From assembly GCF_014126615.1 (NCBI RefSeq), contig NZ_CP059897.1:992001-1056000 (forward strand): DNA of 64,000 nt, read 5' to 3'. The stretch's first letter is position 1, and each line of letters starts with the position of its first letter. The position numbers and the translations under genes were made by a program. Origin of the DNA: Ciceribacter thiooxidans. Lineage in GTDB: Bacteria > Pseudomonadota > Alphaproteobacteria > Rhizobiales > Rhizobiaceae. Under the pieces are notes generated by a model. It was not told the origin of the DNA. It ran no database searches and saw only the letters and a program-made list of their open reading frames with translations. Below, one piece after another: positions 24,915 through 35,451 of this stretch.

Positions 24915-26001
24915 TGCTTGTCTCCTGGTTCATATTCGGCGTCCGCGATTTCTCCGTCACGAGCGCCAAAAGACTGTCCGGGCCGCCGAACCCGCCCGAT
25001 TTCACCGCGCAACGGAACGAACGATGATCTGCATCCGTCACCTCGAACCACGGGATCCCCGGCTCGATCTCGCCCATGGGACGGACAAGCTCTATGCCGA
25101 GGCGCTCGAGAACCGCAAGTGCCGTGTCGCCGCCGCCGAGCATCAGCATGTCCGGCCCCGTCCGGTCTATCACGGATTTTATGCCGGCGGCAAAGCGACG
25201 GGCGACCGTCGCGCCATCCTCCTCGATCGCACCCGTGCAGCGGAAGAGCGCCGGCAGCGCGACCGACGCCGGATCGTCCGGCACCTGGCCCATCGGCGCG
25301 TCTCTTACATGCCGCAGCCATCGGCTCGCTTCGAGGCGGGCGATCTGTTCGGTGGTGATCGGATCGCGCGAACCGAAGGCGAAGAGTGTGCGCTCGGCCG
25401 GAACAAACGGAGTCGCTCCCCCCTCCCGGGCGTCTCCGAGGAAACGCGCCAGCGCGGCGCCGAGTCCACGGGCACCGACGGCGAGCGTGGTCTGCCAGTC
25501 AGGGGCGCGGACGATGTTGTCGAGATCAGTATCGCTCTCCGCGTCGGCGATCGTCGAGGGCAGCGCCTTCGCTCCGAACACGGCCCGGATCGAGAGCGGG
25601 GTGTCGACGCCACGGCCGACGATCAAGCCATTCTTCGTAAAACGCTGCTGGTCAGGGATCGCCGGAGCAATCACCATGCGTGTCCGACCGAAGACGGCGG
25701 CGAGCGCCGCACATTCGGCCGCGACGTTTCCCTTCAGCCGCGAGTCGATCTTCTTCATGACGATGCGGGGTTCGAGTGGGGCGATCTCCAGCGCCGCGGC
25801 GCGGACCCGTTTTGCGGCGTCGGTCGCCGGAAGCGCCCGTGAGGCGGTATTGAGCACCAGCACGTCGCATCCATGGTGCGGAGTGTGGAGACGCCGGCTG
25901 TCCAGCACGACGCCGACCGACAGGCCGCACTCAACGAAGGGCGTTGCTGTGTCGAGCGCGCCGGTGAGATCGTCGGCGAGGATCGCAACTTTCAGCGTCA
26001 T
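24907..26001 (-). CDS. Four-carbon acid sugar kinase (DUF1537, DtnK/OtnK family)
   Basis: A 364-residue kinase with the two-domain DUF1537 fold. The N-terminal sugar-binding motif is VAILADDLTGALDTATPF, then VMKKIDSRLKGNVAAE and VIAPAIPDQQRFT. The C-terminal nucleotide domain has MLMLGGGDTALAVLERLG and the terminal VKSGGFGGPDSLL. Family members phosphorylate D-threonate, D-erythronate or related acids at the 4-OH. A PdxA2 homologue on the opposite strand suggests D-threonate to 4-phospho-D-threonate. The ATG at 25999-26001 was chosen; a GTG at 26013 would add four residues. Confidence 0.9.
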   Translation of the reverse strand: MTLKVAILADDLTGALDTATPFVECGLSVGVVLDSRRLHTPHHGCDVLVLNTASRALPATDAAKRVRAAALEIAPLEPRIVMKKIDSRLKGNVAAECAALAAVFGRTRMVIAPAIPDQQRFTKNGLIVGRGVDTPLSIRAVFGAKALPSTIADAESDTDLDNIVRAPDWQTTLAVGARGLGAALARFLGDAREGGATPFVPAERTLFAFGSRDPITTEQIARLEASRWLRHVRDAPMGQVPDDPASVALPALFRCTGAIEEDGATVARRFAAGIKSVIDRTGPDMLMLGGGDTALAVLERLGIELVRPMGEIEPGIPWFEVTDADHRSFRCAVKSGGFGGPDSLLALVTEKSRTPNMNQETSIG

Positions 26002-26401
26002 GAAGCTAGACACGTTTCAGCGTTACAGGGACGAGGAAGACTGCGATGTTATTGTAAACATGTCAACGAGGAGATCGATGCTGGCTTGCAGGCGGTGACG
26101 ACTGCGGACAAGGATAGGGAGGATAGCGTGTCGAAAACCGTCCGGGGGGACCGTGCGCCGCGGTCGGTCGCTACTACCGACTGAGGATGGGCTCATTTTT
26201 CGCACCGCAGCGCCTCCGTACGAGTGCGACAAACACGGCCTCAGCAGCAAATCCGCTGCGGTCCGATCCAATGCACCGGCTTTACGGCAATTTGCTCAAT
26301 TGACAGGTAAGCGGACCTTCTGGCGCCAACCGCTTGCGCGACGGATATCCATGCGATAACAACTTTACATGTCGCGCGGGAACCTGAGGGGGAGTTCTTC
26401 G
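26002..26401. promoter_or_regulatory. Divergent control region of the acid-sugar cluster
   Basis: This 400-bp gap lies between the kinase (minus) and alcohol dehydrogenase (plus) genes and holds no convincing ORF. Two related sites, TTGTAAACATGTCAAC (26053-26068) and, on the other strand, GACATGTAAAGTTGTT (26358-26373), share a GACATGT(T/A)(T/A)A core centred on ACATGT. Each lies near one of the two divergent starts. They are the best candidates for the GntR-family regulator encoded at the end of the minus operon. Confidence 0.5.
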
Positions 26402-27535
26402 ATGGCCAGTCTTCAATCGCCAATCGCCATCATCCGGCCGGAAATCATCGAATTCGGCGTCGCGACGGCCGGCCGGCTGGGCAATTGGGCGGCGGGCAAG
26501 GGCTATCGTCGCATACTGGTGATTTCCGACGCATTCAATGCCTCCCGCGTCGACGTTCTCGAACTGCCGGGATCGGTCTCGGTCTTCGCCAATGTGAAGC
26601 CGGAGCCCGACACTCATAATCTCGACCAGGTGCTCGCAGCGGCGCGCGAGGCGAATGCTGATCTCGTGGTCGGCTTCGGTGGCGGCAGCGCCATGGATCT
26701 GGCGAAGCTCGCTGCGGTGCTTTGCGGTTCGTCGCAGGAGCTCGCGGACGTGGTCGGCGCGAACCGGGTGACGGGGCCGCGCAAGGTTGCACTCGCCCAG
26801 GTGCCGACGACGGCCGGGACCGGCAGCGAGGCAGGCATCCGCGCGCTGGTCACCGATCCGGATACCAGGGCGAAGCTTGCGGTCGAGAGCCTGCACATGC
26901 TGGCGGATATCGCGATCGTCGATCCGGCGCTCACCTTCACGGTGCCGGCGCGCACCACGGCGGCAACTGGGGTCGATGCCATGGCCCACTGCGTCGAGGC
27001 CTTTACGAACCGGAAGGCGCACCCGATAATCGACCTCTACGCGCTGGAGGGCACGAGACTGGTCGGACGCTATCTGGCGCGGGCGGTGCGCGACGGTTCG
27101 GATGCCGAAGCCCGTGCCGGCCTTTCTCTCGCCTCGCTCTACGGCGGCTTCTGCCTCGGACCAGTCAATACCGCCGGAGGCCATGCGCTCGCCTACCCCC
27201 TCGGCACACGCTGGCACGTGCCGCACGGCGCGGCGAACGCGCTAATCTTCCCGCATGTGCTCGCCTTCAACACTCCGGCCGTGCCGGAGAAGACTGCGGC
27301 CGTCATGGCCGCGCTGGGCCACGAGGGGCGAGGCGACGTCGGCACGGTTTTTGAAGCGGCCCATGCCTTCTGCACTGGACTCGACATTGAGATGAAGCTG
27401 TCGGGCCTCGGCGTCCCGGAAAGCGATCTCGATGCCATGGCGGAGGACGCGTTTGCGATCCGCCGGCTGCTGGACAACAATCCGCGCGACTTGAGCCGCA
27501 ACGACATCCGCGCGATCTACCAGACCGCCTATTGA
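26402..27535 (+). CDS. Iron-containing alcohol dehydrogenase
   Basis: A 377-residue group III Fe-dependent alcohol dehydrogenase. The NAD(P)-binding motif is [27 protein letters not shown] follows; the metal ligands lie in [14 protein letters not shown] and [19 protein letters not shown]. The ATG at 26402 has GAGGGGGAG 7 bases upstream; an earlier in-frame ATG at 26369 does not. It is first in a two-gene operon with pdxA2 and is divergent from the sugar acid kinase. The family reduces or oxidises small aldehydes and alcohols. In this cluster it may feed threonate into the pathway or reduce an aldehyde by-product; the substrate is unproven. Confidence 0.92.
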   Translation: MASLQSPIAIIRPEIIEFGVATAGRLGNWAAGKGYRRILVISDAFNASRVDVLELPGSVSVFANVKPEPDTHNLDQVLAAAREANADLVVGFGGGSAMDLAKLAAVLCGSSQELADVVGANRVTGPRKVALAQVPTTAGTGSEAGIRALVTDPDTRAKLAVESLHMLADIAIVDPALTFTVPARTTAATGVDAMAHCVEAFTNRKAHPIIDLYALEGTRLVGRYLARAVRDGSDAEARAGLSLASLYGGFCLGPVNTAGGHALAYPLGTRWHVPHGAANALIFPHVLAFNTPAVPEKTAAVMAALGHEGRGDVGTVFEAAHAFCTGLDIEMKLSGLGVPESDLDAMAEDAFAIRRLLDNNPRDLSRNDIRAIYQTAY

Positions 27536-27591
27536 ACGAGACGGGGCAATCCGGCCGGACGGCCAAGGATGCCCCGCAAGGAGCGATATCG

Positions 27592-28584
27592 ATGGAAAGT
27601 TCAGCAAAGGTCGCGATCACGCTCGGTGATCCCGCGGGCGTCGGCCCGGAGGTGATCGTCAAGGCGCTCGCGAGCCTTCCGGCCGGGGAGCGGGGCGATT
27701 TCGTGGTGGTCGGCAGCACGGAGGCTCTTGTGCGGGCCGACCGTACTACCGGCGCAGGTCTGCGCTTTGCACCTTTCGGAGAGGTGCCTACGGGCGCCGT
27801 GGCTGTCGAGGAGGTCGCGATCGATGCGCCGCTTCCCGAAATCGGAAAGGTCAGCCCGGTCGCGGGTGAGGCGGCGGTTCGTTATATCACCCGGGCGGTT
27901 GAACTCACCACGTCCGGGAGGGCCGACGTCATTGTCACAGCCCCGATCAACAAGGAGGCGATGAACCTCGCCGGCCACCATCATGACGGCCATACGGGAT
28001 TGCTTGCGCATCTCACCGGCTCGAAGAGCTCCTTCATGCTGCTCGCCTCCGAACGGCTGAATACCATCCACGTCTCTACCCATGTTTCGTTGAGGGGCGC
28101 CATCGAACGAGCAAAGACCGAGCGCGTGCTGGCGACGATCGAGGCCGGGCACCGCCATTTCCTTCGGCTCGGCATGACGGCGCGGATCGCGGTTGCCGGC
28201 CTCAATCCGCACTGCGGCGAAAACGGCCTCTTCGGCACCGAGGACGCGGAGTTCCTGGCACCGGCGGTGGAAATCGCCCGGTCGAAGGGCATCGACGTCA
28301 TCGGCCCGATCCCCGCCGACACGGTGTTCGTCCGTGCCTATCACGGCGCCTTCGACCTCGTTGTCGCGCAGTATCACGACCAGGGCCATATCCCGATCAA
28401 GCTCGTCGCCTTCGAAACAGCCGTCAACGTGTCGCTCGGCCTGCCGATCGACCGTGTGTCGGTCGACCACGGCACTGCCTTCGACATCGCCGGGAGCGGC
28501 AAGGCCAATCACGCCAACATGCTTTCGGCAATCGCCTATGCCCGCAAGATGGCGCGGGCGCCGCGGGAGAAGGCGTCCGCCTGA
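27592..28584 (+). CDS. pdxA2: 4-phosphoerythronate/threonate dehydrogenase of the PdxA2 type
   Basis: A 330-residue PdxA-family protein: [36 protein letters not shown] (first metal His), [16 protein letters not shown] and [18 protein letters not shown] (second His set), ending with [15 protein letters not shown]. The start at 27592 has AAGGAG 8 bases upstream, whereas the longer frame has none. Genuine PdxA acts in vitamin B6 synthesis and is normally near ksgA. Here linkage to a DUF1537 kinase and FCD regulator matches PdxA2, which oxidises 4-phospho-D-threonate with decarboxylation to dihydroxyacetone phosphate. Assignment of the exact stereoisomer is inference. Confidence 0.9.
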   Translation: MESSAKVAITLGDPAGVGPEVIVKALASLPAGERGDFVVVGSTEALVRADRTTGAGLRFAPFGEVPTGAVAVEEVAIDAPLPEIGKVSPVAGEAAVRYITRAVELTTSGRADVIVTAPINKEAMNLAGHHHDGHTGLLAHLTGSKSSFMLLASERLNTIHVSTHVSLRGAIERAKTERVLATIEAGHRHFLRLGMTARIAVAGLNPHCGENGLFGTEDAEFLAPAVEIARSKGIDVIGPIPADTVFVRAYHGAFDLVVAQYHDQGHIPIKLVAFETAVNVSLGLPIDRVSVDHGTAFDIAGSGKANHANMLSAIAYARKMARAPREKASA

Positions 28585-28605
28585 CCGTCCTGCGGCGCCT
28601 CTCGG

Positions 28606-30279
28606 TCAGTTGCCGAGGATCGCCGGCAGGCGCAGGCCCTTTTCCCGGGCGCAGTCAAGCGCGATTTCGTAACCTGCATCGGCGTGGCGCATGACGCCGG
28701 TCGCCGGATCGTTCCAGAGCACGCGGCCTATGCGGCGGGCGGCGTCCTCGGTGCCGTCGCAGCAGATCACCATGCCAGAATGTTGGGAAAAGCCCATGCC
28801 GACGCCGCCGCCGTGATGCAGCGAGACCCAGGTCGCGCCCGAGGCGGTGTTGAGAAGGGCATTGAGCAACGGCCAGTCGGAGACCGCGTCGGAGCCGTCC
28901 TTCATCGCTTCGGTCTCCCGGTTCGGCGAGGCGACGGAACCGGAATCGAGGTGGTCGCGGCCGATCACGATCGGTGCCTTGAGTTCCCCGGTTCTCACCA
29001 TCTCGTTGAAGGCGAGGCCGAGCTTGTGGCGGTCGCCGAGCCCGACCCAGCAGATACGCGCCGGCAGGCCCTGAAACGTGATGCGCTCACGCGCCATGTC
29101 CAGCCAGTTGTGGAGATGGGCATTGTCCGGCAGCAGTTCCTTGACCTTGGCGTCGGTTCTGTAGATGTCCTCCGGATCGCCGGAAAGGGCGGCCCAGCGG
29201 AATGGGCCGATGCCGCGGCAGAAGAGCGGGCGGATATAGGCCGGCACGAAGCCGGGGAAGGCGAAGGCGTTTTCCAGCCCTTCCTCCTGCGCCACCTGGC
29301 GGATGTTGTTGCCATAGTCGAGCGTCGGCACGCCCATGTTCCAGAAGTCGACCATGGCCTCGACATGCACCTTCATCGAGGCGCGCGCGGCCCGCTCGAC
29401 GGCCTTCGGGTCGCTCTCCTGCTTGGTGCGCCATTCGGCGACCGTCCAGCCGATCGGCAGGTAGCCGTGCAGCGGGTCATGGGCGGAGGTCTGGTCGGTG
29501 ACGATGTCCGGCTTGACGCCCCTCCGCACGAGTTCGGCGAAAATCTCCGCGGCATTGCCGATCAGCCCGACCGACTTCGCCTCGCCGGCATGGGTCCATT
29601 CCTCGATCATCGCGAGCGCCTCGTCGAGGGTATAGGCCTTGGCGTCGAGATACCGGGTGCGCAGGCGGAAATCGACGCGCGTCTCGTCGCATTCGACCGC
29701 GAGGCAGCAGGCGCCGGCCATGACGGCCGCGAGCGGCTGTGCCCCGCCCATGCCGCCGAGGCCGCCGGTCAGGATCCACTTGCCCTTGAGATTGCCGCCG
29801 TAATGCTGGCGGCCGGCCTCGGCGAAGGTCTCGTAGGTGCCCTGCACGATGCCCTGCGTGCCGATATAGATCCACGAGCCCGCCGTCATCTGGCCATACA
29901 TGGCGAGCCCCTTGCGGTCGAGCTCGTTGAAGTGGTCCCAGGTCGCCCAGTGCGGCACGAGGTTCGAATTGGCGATCAGCACGCGCGGCGCATCCTTGTG
30001 GGTGCGGAACACGCCGACCGGTTTGCCCGATTGGACGAGCAGTGTCTCGTCTTCTTCGAGCGTCTTCAGCGCGGCGACGATGCGGTCGAAATCGTCCCAG
30101 GTGCGCGCCGCCCGACCGATGCCCCCATAGACGACGAGTTCGTGCGGCCGCTCGGCCACCTCCGGGTCGAGGTTGTTCATCAGCATCCGGAGCGGCGCCT
30201 CGGTCATCCAGCTCCTCGCGTTGAGTTTTGACCCGTGCGGCGCGCGGACCTCGCGAATGTTATGACGCGGATTGGTCAT
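28606..30279 (-). CDS. hutU: Urocanate hydratase
   Basis: A 557-residue, full-length urocanase, second enzyme of histidine degradation: urocanate plus water to 4-imidazolone-5-propanoate, using tightly bound NAD+. Recognisable blocks are [20 protein letters not shown] near the N-terminus, the NAD motif [29 protein letters not shown], the active-site Cys in [18 protein letters not shown], and the C-terminal [19 protein letters not shown]. It is the last gene of hutIHGU, 10 bp after hutG. Confidence 0.98.
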   Translation of the reverse strand: MTNPRHNIREVRAPHGSKLNARSWMTEAPLRMLMNNLDPEVAERPHELVVYGGIGRAARTWDDFDRIVAALKTLEEDETLLVQSGKPVGVFRTHKDAPRVLIANSNLVPHWATWDHFNELDRKGLAMYGQMTAGSWIYIGTQGIVQGTYETFAEAGRQHYGGNLKGKWILTGGLGGMGGAQPLAAVMAGACCLAVECDETRVDFRLRTRYLDAKAYTLDEALAMIEEWTHAGEAKSVGLIGNAAEIFAELVRRGVKPDIVTDQTSAHDPLHGYLPIGWTVAEWRTKQESDPKAVERAARASMKVHVEAMVDFWNMGVPTLDYGNNIRQVAQEEGLENAFAFPGFVPAYIRPLFCRGIGPFRWAALSGDPEDIYRTDAKVKELLPDNAHLHNWLDMARERITFQGLPARICWVGLGDRHKLGLAFNEMVRTGELKAPIVIGRDHLDSGSVASPNRETEAMKDGSDAVSDWPLLNALLNTASGATWVSLHHGGGVGMGFSQHSGMVICCDGTEDAARRIGRVLWNDPATGVMRHADAGYEIALDCAREKGLRLPAILGN

Positions 30280-30289
30280 GACGTTCTCC

Positions 30290-31090
30290 TCAGTGTTTCA
30301 CGTCGAGCGCGATTGCTTCGATGCGTTCCAGAATGGTCTCGAGATGGACGCGCAGCCGCTCGGCCTTCCCGGCGTCATAAGCAAACGGCGGTGCCTCAGT
30401 CGCGAGGTGAGTGATCTGCGCGAGTTCCATCTGGATCGCGTGCACGCCGGTTTCGGGCCGACCGTAATGGCGGGTCGTCCAGCCGCCCTTGAAGCGGCCG
30501 TTGACGACGGAGGTGTAGCCCGCGGCAGAGGCGGCGATCTCGGATGCGGCTTCCTGGATCCGCGGATCACAGGTGCGGCCCATGTTGGTGCCGATGTTGA
30601 AATCCGGAAGGCTGCCCTCGAAGAGGAAGGGGATATGCGAGCGGATCGAATGGCAGTCGTAGACGACCGCGATGCCGTGGAGCGCCTTTACTCGTTCGAT
30701 CTCGGCGGCGAGCGCCGCATGGTAGGGGGCGTGGAAAGTCGCGAGTCGGCGAGCGACATCATCCTCGGTCGGGGCCTCGCCGTTCTTCCAGATCGGCACG
30801 CCGTCGAAATCCGTTTCGGGCACGAGGCCGGTGGTGTTCTGGGCGGGATAGAGGCTGACGCCTTCCGGATCACGGTTGGCGTCGATCACATAGCGGTGGA
30901 AGGTCGCCCTGACCGTCGTCGCATCGGGCAACAGGCCGGTGTAGAGCTGATGGATATGCCAGTCGGTATCGACGAGCAGCCTTCCGTTGTCGTTCAGGCG
31001 TGCCCGGATGTCAGGCGGGACGTCGGTGCCTGTATGAGGAAATGCGAGGATTACGGGCGAGGTGCCGCGGGTGAGCTCGAAGACGGCCAT
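30290..31090 (-). CDS. hutG: N-formylglutamate deformylase
   Basis: A 266-residue zinc-dependent amidohydrolase-like protein of the FGase family: [52 protein letters not shown] (metal site), [14 protein letters not shown] and [15 protein letters not shown]. It cleaves N-formyl-L-glutamate, made from formiminoglutamate by the HutF deiminase encoded nearby, to glutamate and formate. HutF plus HutG defines the five-step histidine pathway. It starts 1 bp after the hutH stop and belongs to the same transcript. Confidence 0.96.
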   Translation of the reverse strand: MAVFELTRGTSPVILAFPHTGTDVPPDIRARLNDNGRLLVDTDWHIHQLYTGLLPDATTVRATFHRYVIDANRDPEGVSLYPAQNTTGLVPETDFDGVPIWKNGEAPTEDDVARRLATFHAPYHAALAAEIERVKALHGIAVVYDCHSIRSHIPFLFEGSLPDFNIGTNMGRTCDPRIQEAASEIAASAAGYTSVVNGRFKGGWTTRHYGRPETGVHAIQMELAQITHLATEAPPFAYDAGKAERLRVHLETILERIEAIALDVKH

Positions 31091-31091
31091 C

Positions 31092-32627
31092 TCACCCCTC
31101 CAGGCCCGGAAGGATGCCGGCGGAGACGGAGGCGTTGAGCGTGCCGCCGGCCACCAGCGCGGCGGCAGCCGCGAGGTCCGGTGCCATGTAGCGGTCCTCG
31201 TCGAGCGCGGGGACCACGGAACGCAGCGTCGCGATGGCTCTCAGGAGTTCCGGGCTGGTCGCAAGCGGTGCGCGGAATTCCACGCCCTGTGCCGCCGCGA
31301 GAAGTTCGATGCCGACGATCGCGAAGAGGTTTTCCGTCATCTGCAAGAGGCGGCGGGCGCCGTGGCAGGCCATGGAGACATGGTCTTCCTGGTTGGCCGA
31401 GGTCGGCGTCGAGTCGACTGAGGCCGGATGCGACATCTGCTTGTTCTCGCTCATCAGCGCGGCAGACGTCACCTCGGCGATCATCAGCCCGGAATTGAGG
31501 CCGGGTTTCTTCGCCAGGAAGGCGGGCAGGCCGTAGGAGAGGGCGGGGTCGACGAGAAGGGCGATGCGGCGCTGCGAGATCGCGCCGATCTCGCAGACGG
31601 CAATGGCGATCTGGTCGGCGGCAAAGGCAACCGGCTCGGCGTGGAAATTGCCGCCGGAGACGACGCTGTCGTCGGAAAGCACCAGCGGATTGTCGGTGAC
31701 CGCGTTGGCCTCGATTTCCAGCGTGCGGCCGGCCATGCGCAGGAGGTCGAGGCAGGCGCCGTCGACCTGCGGCTGGCAACGGATGCAATAGGGGTCCTGC
31801 ACGCGCTCGTCGCCGTCGAGATGGCTCTCTCGTATCACCGATCCGGAAAGCAGCCTGCGGAGCGCCGCCGCGGTGTCGATCTGGCCCTTGTGGCCGCGTA
31901 GCGTGTGGATATCGGCGGTGAAGGGGGCGGACGAACCCATCGCGGCATCGGTCGACAGCGCGCCGGTGATCAGCGCCGACTGGGCGGCGCGGTGAGCGCG
32001 GAAGAGCCCGGCAAGTGCCAGCGCCGTCGAGGCCTGGGTTCCGTTGATGAGCGCAAGGCCCTCCTTGGCGGCGAGCACAACGGGGGCAAGCCCCGCCTTT
32101 TCGAGAGCGATGCGACCCGGGAGCCGGGCACCTTCGAAAAGCGCCTCGCCTTCGCCCATCATCACGGCGGCGAGATGGGCGAGCGGCGCAAGATCGCCGG
32201 AGGCGCCGACCGAACCCTTTTCTGGGATGACCGGCGTCACGCCCCGTTCCAGCATTGCCTCGATGAGGCGGATCAGGGTGAGCCGGACACCGGACGCGCC
32301 GCGGCCGAGCGAAATCAGCTTCAGCGCCATGATCAGCCGTGTGATATTTTCCGGCAAGGGCGCACCAACGCCGCAGCAGTGGGAGAGGATGAGGTTGCGC
32401 TGGAGGGTCGCCGTATCGGCCGCGTCGATCTTGATCGAGGCGAGTTTGCCGAAACCGGTGTTGACGCCGTAGACGGGCTCGTTGCCGGCCGCGATCGCGG
32501 CAATCCGGGCCGCCGCTCTCTCGATGGCCGGATCGAAGCTGCGGTCGAGCACTGCGGATTTGTCGTTCCAGTAGATGGCGGCGAGATCAGAAAGGGTGAC
32601 GCTGCCGGGGTGAAGGGTAATGGTCAT
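31092..32627 (-). CDS. hutH: Histidine ammonia-lyase
   Basis: A 511-residue histidase that deaminates L-histidine to trans-urocanate. The MIO-forming triad Ala142-Ser143-Gly144 is in [16 protein letters not shown]; other landmarks are [16 protein letters not shown]-type [42 protein letters not shown] and [16 protein letters not shown]. Length is normal for the family. It lies between hutI (112-bp gap upstream without a visible gene) and hutG. Confidence 0.98.
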   Translation of the reverse strand: MTITLHPGSVTLSDLAAIYWNDKSAVLDRSFDPAIERAAARIAAIAAGNEPVYGVNTGFGKLASIKIDAADTATLQRNLILSHCCGVGAPLPENITRLIMALKLISLGRGASGVRLTLIRLIEAMLERGVTPVIPEKGSVGASGDLAPLAHLAAVMMGEGEALFEGARLPGRIALEKAGLAPVVLAAKEGLALINGTQASTALALAGLFRAHRAAQSALITGALSTDAAMGSSAPFTADIHTLRGHKGQIDTAAALRRLLSGSVIRESHLDGDERVQDPYCIRCQPQVDGACLDLLRMAGRTLEIEANAVTDNPLVLSDDSVVSGGNFHAEPVAFAADQIAIAVCEIGAISQRRIALLVDPALSYGLPAFLAKKPGLNSGLMIAEVTSAALMSENKQMSHPASVDSTPTSANQEDHVSMACHGARRLLQMTENLFAIVGIELLAAAQGVEFRAPLATSPELLRAIATLRSVVPALDEDRYMAPDLAAAAALVAGGTLNASVSAGILPGLEG

Positions 32628-32739
32628 GAGTTCTTTCCAGTGCTGGCATCTGGTGAATGGTGCTGTCCTGCTGGGTTTGCGCTGGTCTCCGCGGCAGGTG
32701 AGGCCAGGCGTCGATCGCGCGTTGAATGCCGGCCGCGCG

Positions 32740-33954
32740 TCATTCGCCCCTCCAGACGCGCCGGTGCAGGGGATTGAAGCCGATCCGGTAGACGAGCTCC
32801 GCCGGCTCTTCGACGTCCCAGAGGCAGAAGTCGGCGGATTTCCCGACCTCGAGCGTTCCGGTCTCGCCGATCCTGCCGAGCGCGCGCGCCGCCTCGCGCG
32901 TCACACCGGCGAGGCATTCCGTGACCGTCAGCCCGAAGAGGGTCGCCCCCATGTTCATGGTGAGGAGCAGCGAGGTGAGCGGCGAGGTGCCCGGATTGTT
33001 GTCGGTCGCGAGTGCAATCCGCACGCCGTGCTTGCGGAAGAGATCGACCGGCGGCTTTCGCGTCTCGCGCAGGAAGTAGAAGGCGCCGGGAAGGAGAACC
33101 GCGACGGTGCCGGCCTTCGCCATGGCGATGGCGCCCGCCTCGTCGGCATATTCGAGGTGATCGGCTGACAGCGCGCCGTAAGACGCTGCGAGCGCCGTAC
33201 CGGAAAGATTCGAGAGCTGGTCGGCGTGAAGCTTGACCGGCAGGCCGAGCTCCCGGGCCGCGTCGAAGACCAGCCGGATATCTTCCGGGGAAAAGGCGAT
33301 CCCTTCGCAGAAGCCATCGACGGCGTCCACGAGGCCCTCGGCCTGCGCGGCCTTCATGCCGGGGATGACCACGTCACCGATGAAGTCGCGGTTGCGGCCC
33401 TTGTACTCGGCCGGCGTCGCGTGTGCTCCGAGATAGGTCGTGGTGATCGACACCCGCCGCATCGTGGCGAGCCTGCGTGCCGCCCGCAGCATCTTCAACT
33501 CGTCTTCGACGGTCAGGCCGTAGCCCGACTTTATCTCGATCGTGGTGACGCCTTCTGCGAGCAGCGCATCGAGGCGCGACAGGCTCTCGCGGACGAGGTC
33601 GTCCTCGCTTGCCGCGCGGACCTTGCCGACCGACGAGACGATGCCGCCGCCCGCCCGCGCGATCTCGTCGTAGCTCGCCCCGGCAAGCCGCATCTGGAAC
33701 TCGTTTGCGCGGTTGCCGGCATGGACGAGATGGGTGTGGCAGTCGACGAGGCCGGGCGTGATCCAGCGACCTTTGCAATCGACAACGTCGGAGGAGGTAA
33801 TGAGCACGGAGGGCAGGTCGGCCGCCGGTCCCGCATAGGCGATGCGTCCGTCGCGGACGACGAGAGCGGCGTCTTCGACGATGCCGAGCCCGGGACGTCT
33901 CGGATCGAGCGTCGCAAGCCGTGCATTGGTCCAGACGCGAACAGCAGTCGCCAT
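32740..33954 (-). CDS. hutI: Imidazolonepropionase
   Basis: A 404-residue amidohydrolase that opens imidazolone propionate to N-formimino-L-glutamate. The metal motif is [63 protein letters not shown] and [13 protein letters not shown] follow, the last holding the catalytic Asp. The ATG at 33952-33954 has AGGAGGAGG 6 bases upstream, much better than the ORF start six codons earlier. It is the first gene of the hutIHGU operon, divergent from hutF across 110 bp that hold a HutC-like operator. Confidence 0.97.
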   Translation of the reverse strand: MATAVRVWTNARLATLDPRRPGLGIVEDAALVVRDGRIAYAGPAADLPSVLITSSDVVDCKGRWITPGLVDCHTHLVHAGNRANEFQMRLAGASYDEIARAGGGIVSSVGKVRAASEDDLVRESLSRLDALLAEGVTTIEIKSGYGLTVEDELKMLRAARRLATMRRVSITTTYLGAHATPAEYKGRNRDFIGDVVIPGMKAAQAEGLVDAVDGFCEGIAFSPEDIRLVFDAARELGLPVKLHADQLSNLSGTALAASYGALSADHLEYADEAGAIAMAKAGTVAVLLPGAFYFLRETRKPPVDLFRKHGVRIALATDNNPGTSPLTSLLLTMNMGATLFGLTVTECLAGVTREAARALGRIGETGTLEVGKSADFCLWDVEEPAELVYRIGFNPLHRRVWRGE

Positions 33955-34000
33955 GTCGTTCCTCCTCCTCAACGGTGTTGCGCAACGCCCGTTTCTGGAA

Positions 34001-34014
34001 TATGTATATACTTA
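34001..34014. promoter_or_regulatory. HutC-like operator between hutI and hutF
   Basis: TATGTATATACTTA is a near-perfect dyad (12 of 14 positions symmetric) with the core TGTATATAC. This matches the TGTA-N2-TAC(A) motif reported for HutC in Pseudomonas and Brucella except in the last base. It lies in the short divergent hutI-hutF promoter region, 47 bp from the hutI start and about 50 bp from hutF, where one repressor could control both operons. Confidence 0.7.
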
Positions 34015-34064
34015 ATCGAAAGCGATGCAAGACGAAAATCGATCAAGCGAGGGAGGATGGCCCG

Positions 34065-35411
34065 ATGGCCTCGATACATGCGAAGCTGGCGCTCCTGCCG
34101 GGCGGTTGGGCGAAGGATGTCCGGATCGGCCTGAACGGGCGCGACATCGAAACCGTGGAAACCGGTGTCGAGGCCGCTCCGAATGACGAACGTCACGACA
34201 TCCTTCTTCCGGCGATGGCCAATCTTCACAGCCATGCCTTCCAGCGCGGCATGGCGGGGCTTGCCGAGACGCGCGGGCCGGCCGAAGACAATTTCTGGAG
34301 CTGGCGGACGGTGATGTACAGGTTCGCCCTCTCGATGAACCCCGACCAGATGCAGGCGATCGCGGCCCAGCTCTATGTCGAGATGCTGGAGGCGGGGTTT
34401 TGCCGCGTCGGTGAGTTCCACTATCTCCACCACGACAGGGACGGCCGGCCCTATGCCGATATCGCCGAGATGGCCACCCGTATCGTCGCTGCGGCGGAGG
34501 AGACCGGGATCGGGCTTACTCTGTTACCCGTCTTCTATGCCCACTCGAATTTCGGCGGGCGTGCCCCGACCGACGGTCAGCGGCGCTTCATCTGCGACCT
34601 CGAGTCGTTCGGGCGTATCCTCGACGGTGCAAGGCGTGCGGCGAGCCGCCTGCCGGGCGCCGTCACCGGGCTTGCCCCCCACAGCCTGCGCGCCGTCACG
34701 CCCGACGAGCTTGCCGCCCTGACGACCCTCGCTCCCGAAGGGCCAATCCATATCCATGCGGCGGAGCAGGTGAGGGAGGTGAAGGATTGCATCGCCGCGC
34801 TCGGCCGGCGCCCCGTCGAATGGCTGCTGGAGAATGCCGGCGTCGACGGGCGCTGGTGCCTGATCCACGCCACCCACATGACGGCGGAAGAGGCGCGGGG
34901 GCTCGCCCGCTCCGGCGCTGTCGCAGGCCTCTGCCCGATCACCGAGGCCAATCTCGGCGACGGCTTCTTCGAGGCGGAGACTTATCTGGCAAACGCCGGT
35001 GCATTCGGCGTCGGCTCGGACTCCAACGTGCTGATCGGCATCCGTGACGAGTTGCGGCAGCTCGAATATGCGCAACGTCTCGCAAGTCGGGCGCGCAATA
35101 TCGTCGCTATTCCCGGCGGTTCGACCGGGCGGCGCCTCTTCGACGGCGCGGTTGCAGGCGGTGCGCAGGCGCTCGGTGTGCGGTCGGGGCTTGTAGCCGG
35201 TGCGCCGGCGGACATGATGACGCTCGACCGTTCCGCCGCCCGGTATGTCGGCGCCGAGCAGATCCTCGATCACTTCATCTTCGCGACCGGTATCGGCGTC
35301 GGTTCGGTCTGGGCGGGCGGACGGAAAGTCGTCGACGGCGGACGGCATCTCCGCCGCGAGGAGATCGCTACGCGGTTCCGGCACGTCATGGCGGAGCTCG
35401 TCTCGGCTTGA
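34065..35411 (+). CDS. hutF: Formimidoylglutamate deiminase
   Basis: A 448-residue amidohydrolase: LLPAMANLHSHAFQRGMAG (metal His pair and substrate region), EFHYLHHDRDG, GLAPHSLRAVTPDEL, PIHIHAAEQVREVKD, WCLIHATHMTAEEA and LGVGSD-type FGVGSDSNVLIGI. It deiminates N-formimino-L-glutamate to N-formyl-L-glutamate, which HutG then hydrolyses. The start at 34065 has GGGAGG 8 bases upstream; the longer frame from 33921 has no support. It forms an operon with hutC. Confidence 0.95.
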   Translation: MASIHAKLALLPGGWAKDVRIGLNGRDIETVETGVEAAPNDERHDILLPAMANLHSHAFQRGMAGLAETRGPAEDNFWSWRTVMYRFALSMNPDQMQAIAAQLYVEMLEAGFCRVGEFHYLHHDRDGRPYADIAEMATRIVAAAEETGIGLTLLPVFYAHSNFGGRAPTDGQRRFICDLESFGRILDGARRAASRLPGAVTGLAPHSLRAVTPDELAALTTLAPEGPIHIHAAEQVREVKDCIAALGRRPVEWLLENAGVDGRWCLIHATHMTAEEARGLARSGAVAGLCPITEANLGDGFFEAETYLANAGAFGVGSDSNVLIGIRDELRQLEYAQRLASRARNIVAIPGGSTGRRLFDGAVAGGAQALGVRSGLVAGAPADMMTLDRSAARYVGAEQILDHFIFATGIGVGSVWAGGRKVVDGGRHLRREEIATRFRHVMAELVSA

Positions 35412-35451
35412 AACGGCGCCGCCCGGCCAAGATTCCGGTTCAGTCCGGCCG

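Noticed and set aside
27592..28584. Vitamin B6 pathway pdxA
   Set aside because: Neighbouring DUF1537 kinase and FCD regulator, and the lack of ksgA/surA linkage, favour the catabolic PdxA2 role.
28684..30231. 515-codon plus-strand ORF opposite hutU
   Set aside because: Antisense to a full-length urocanase with all motifs; no family resemblance.
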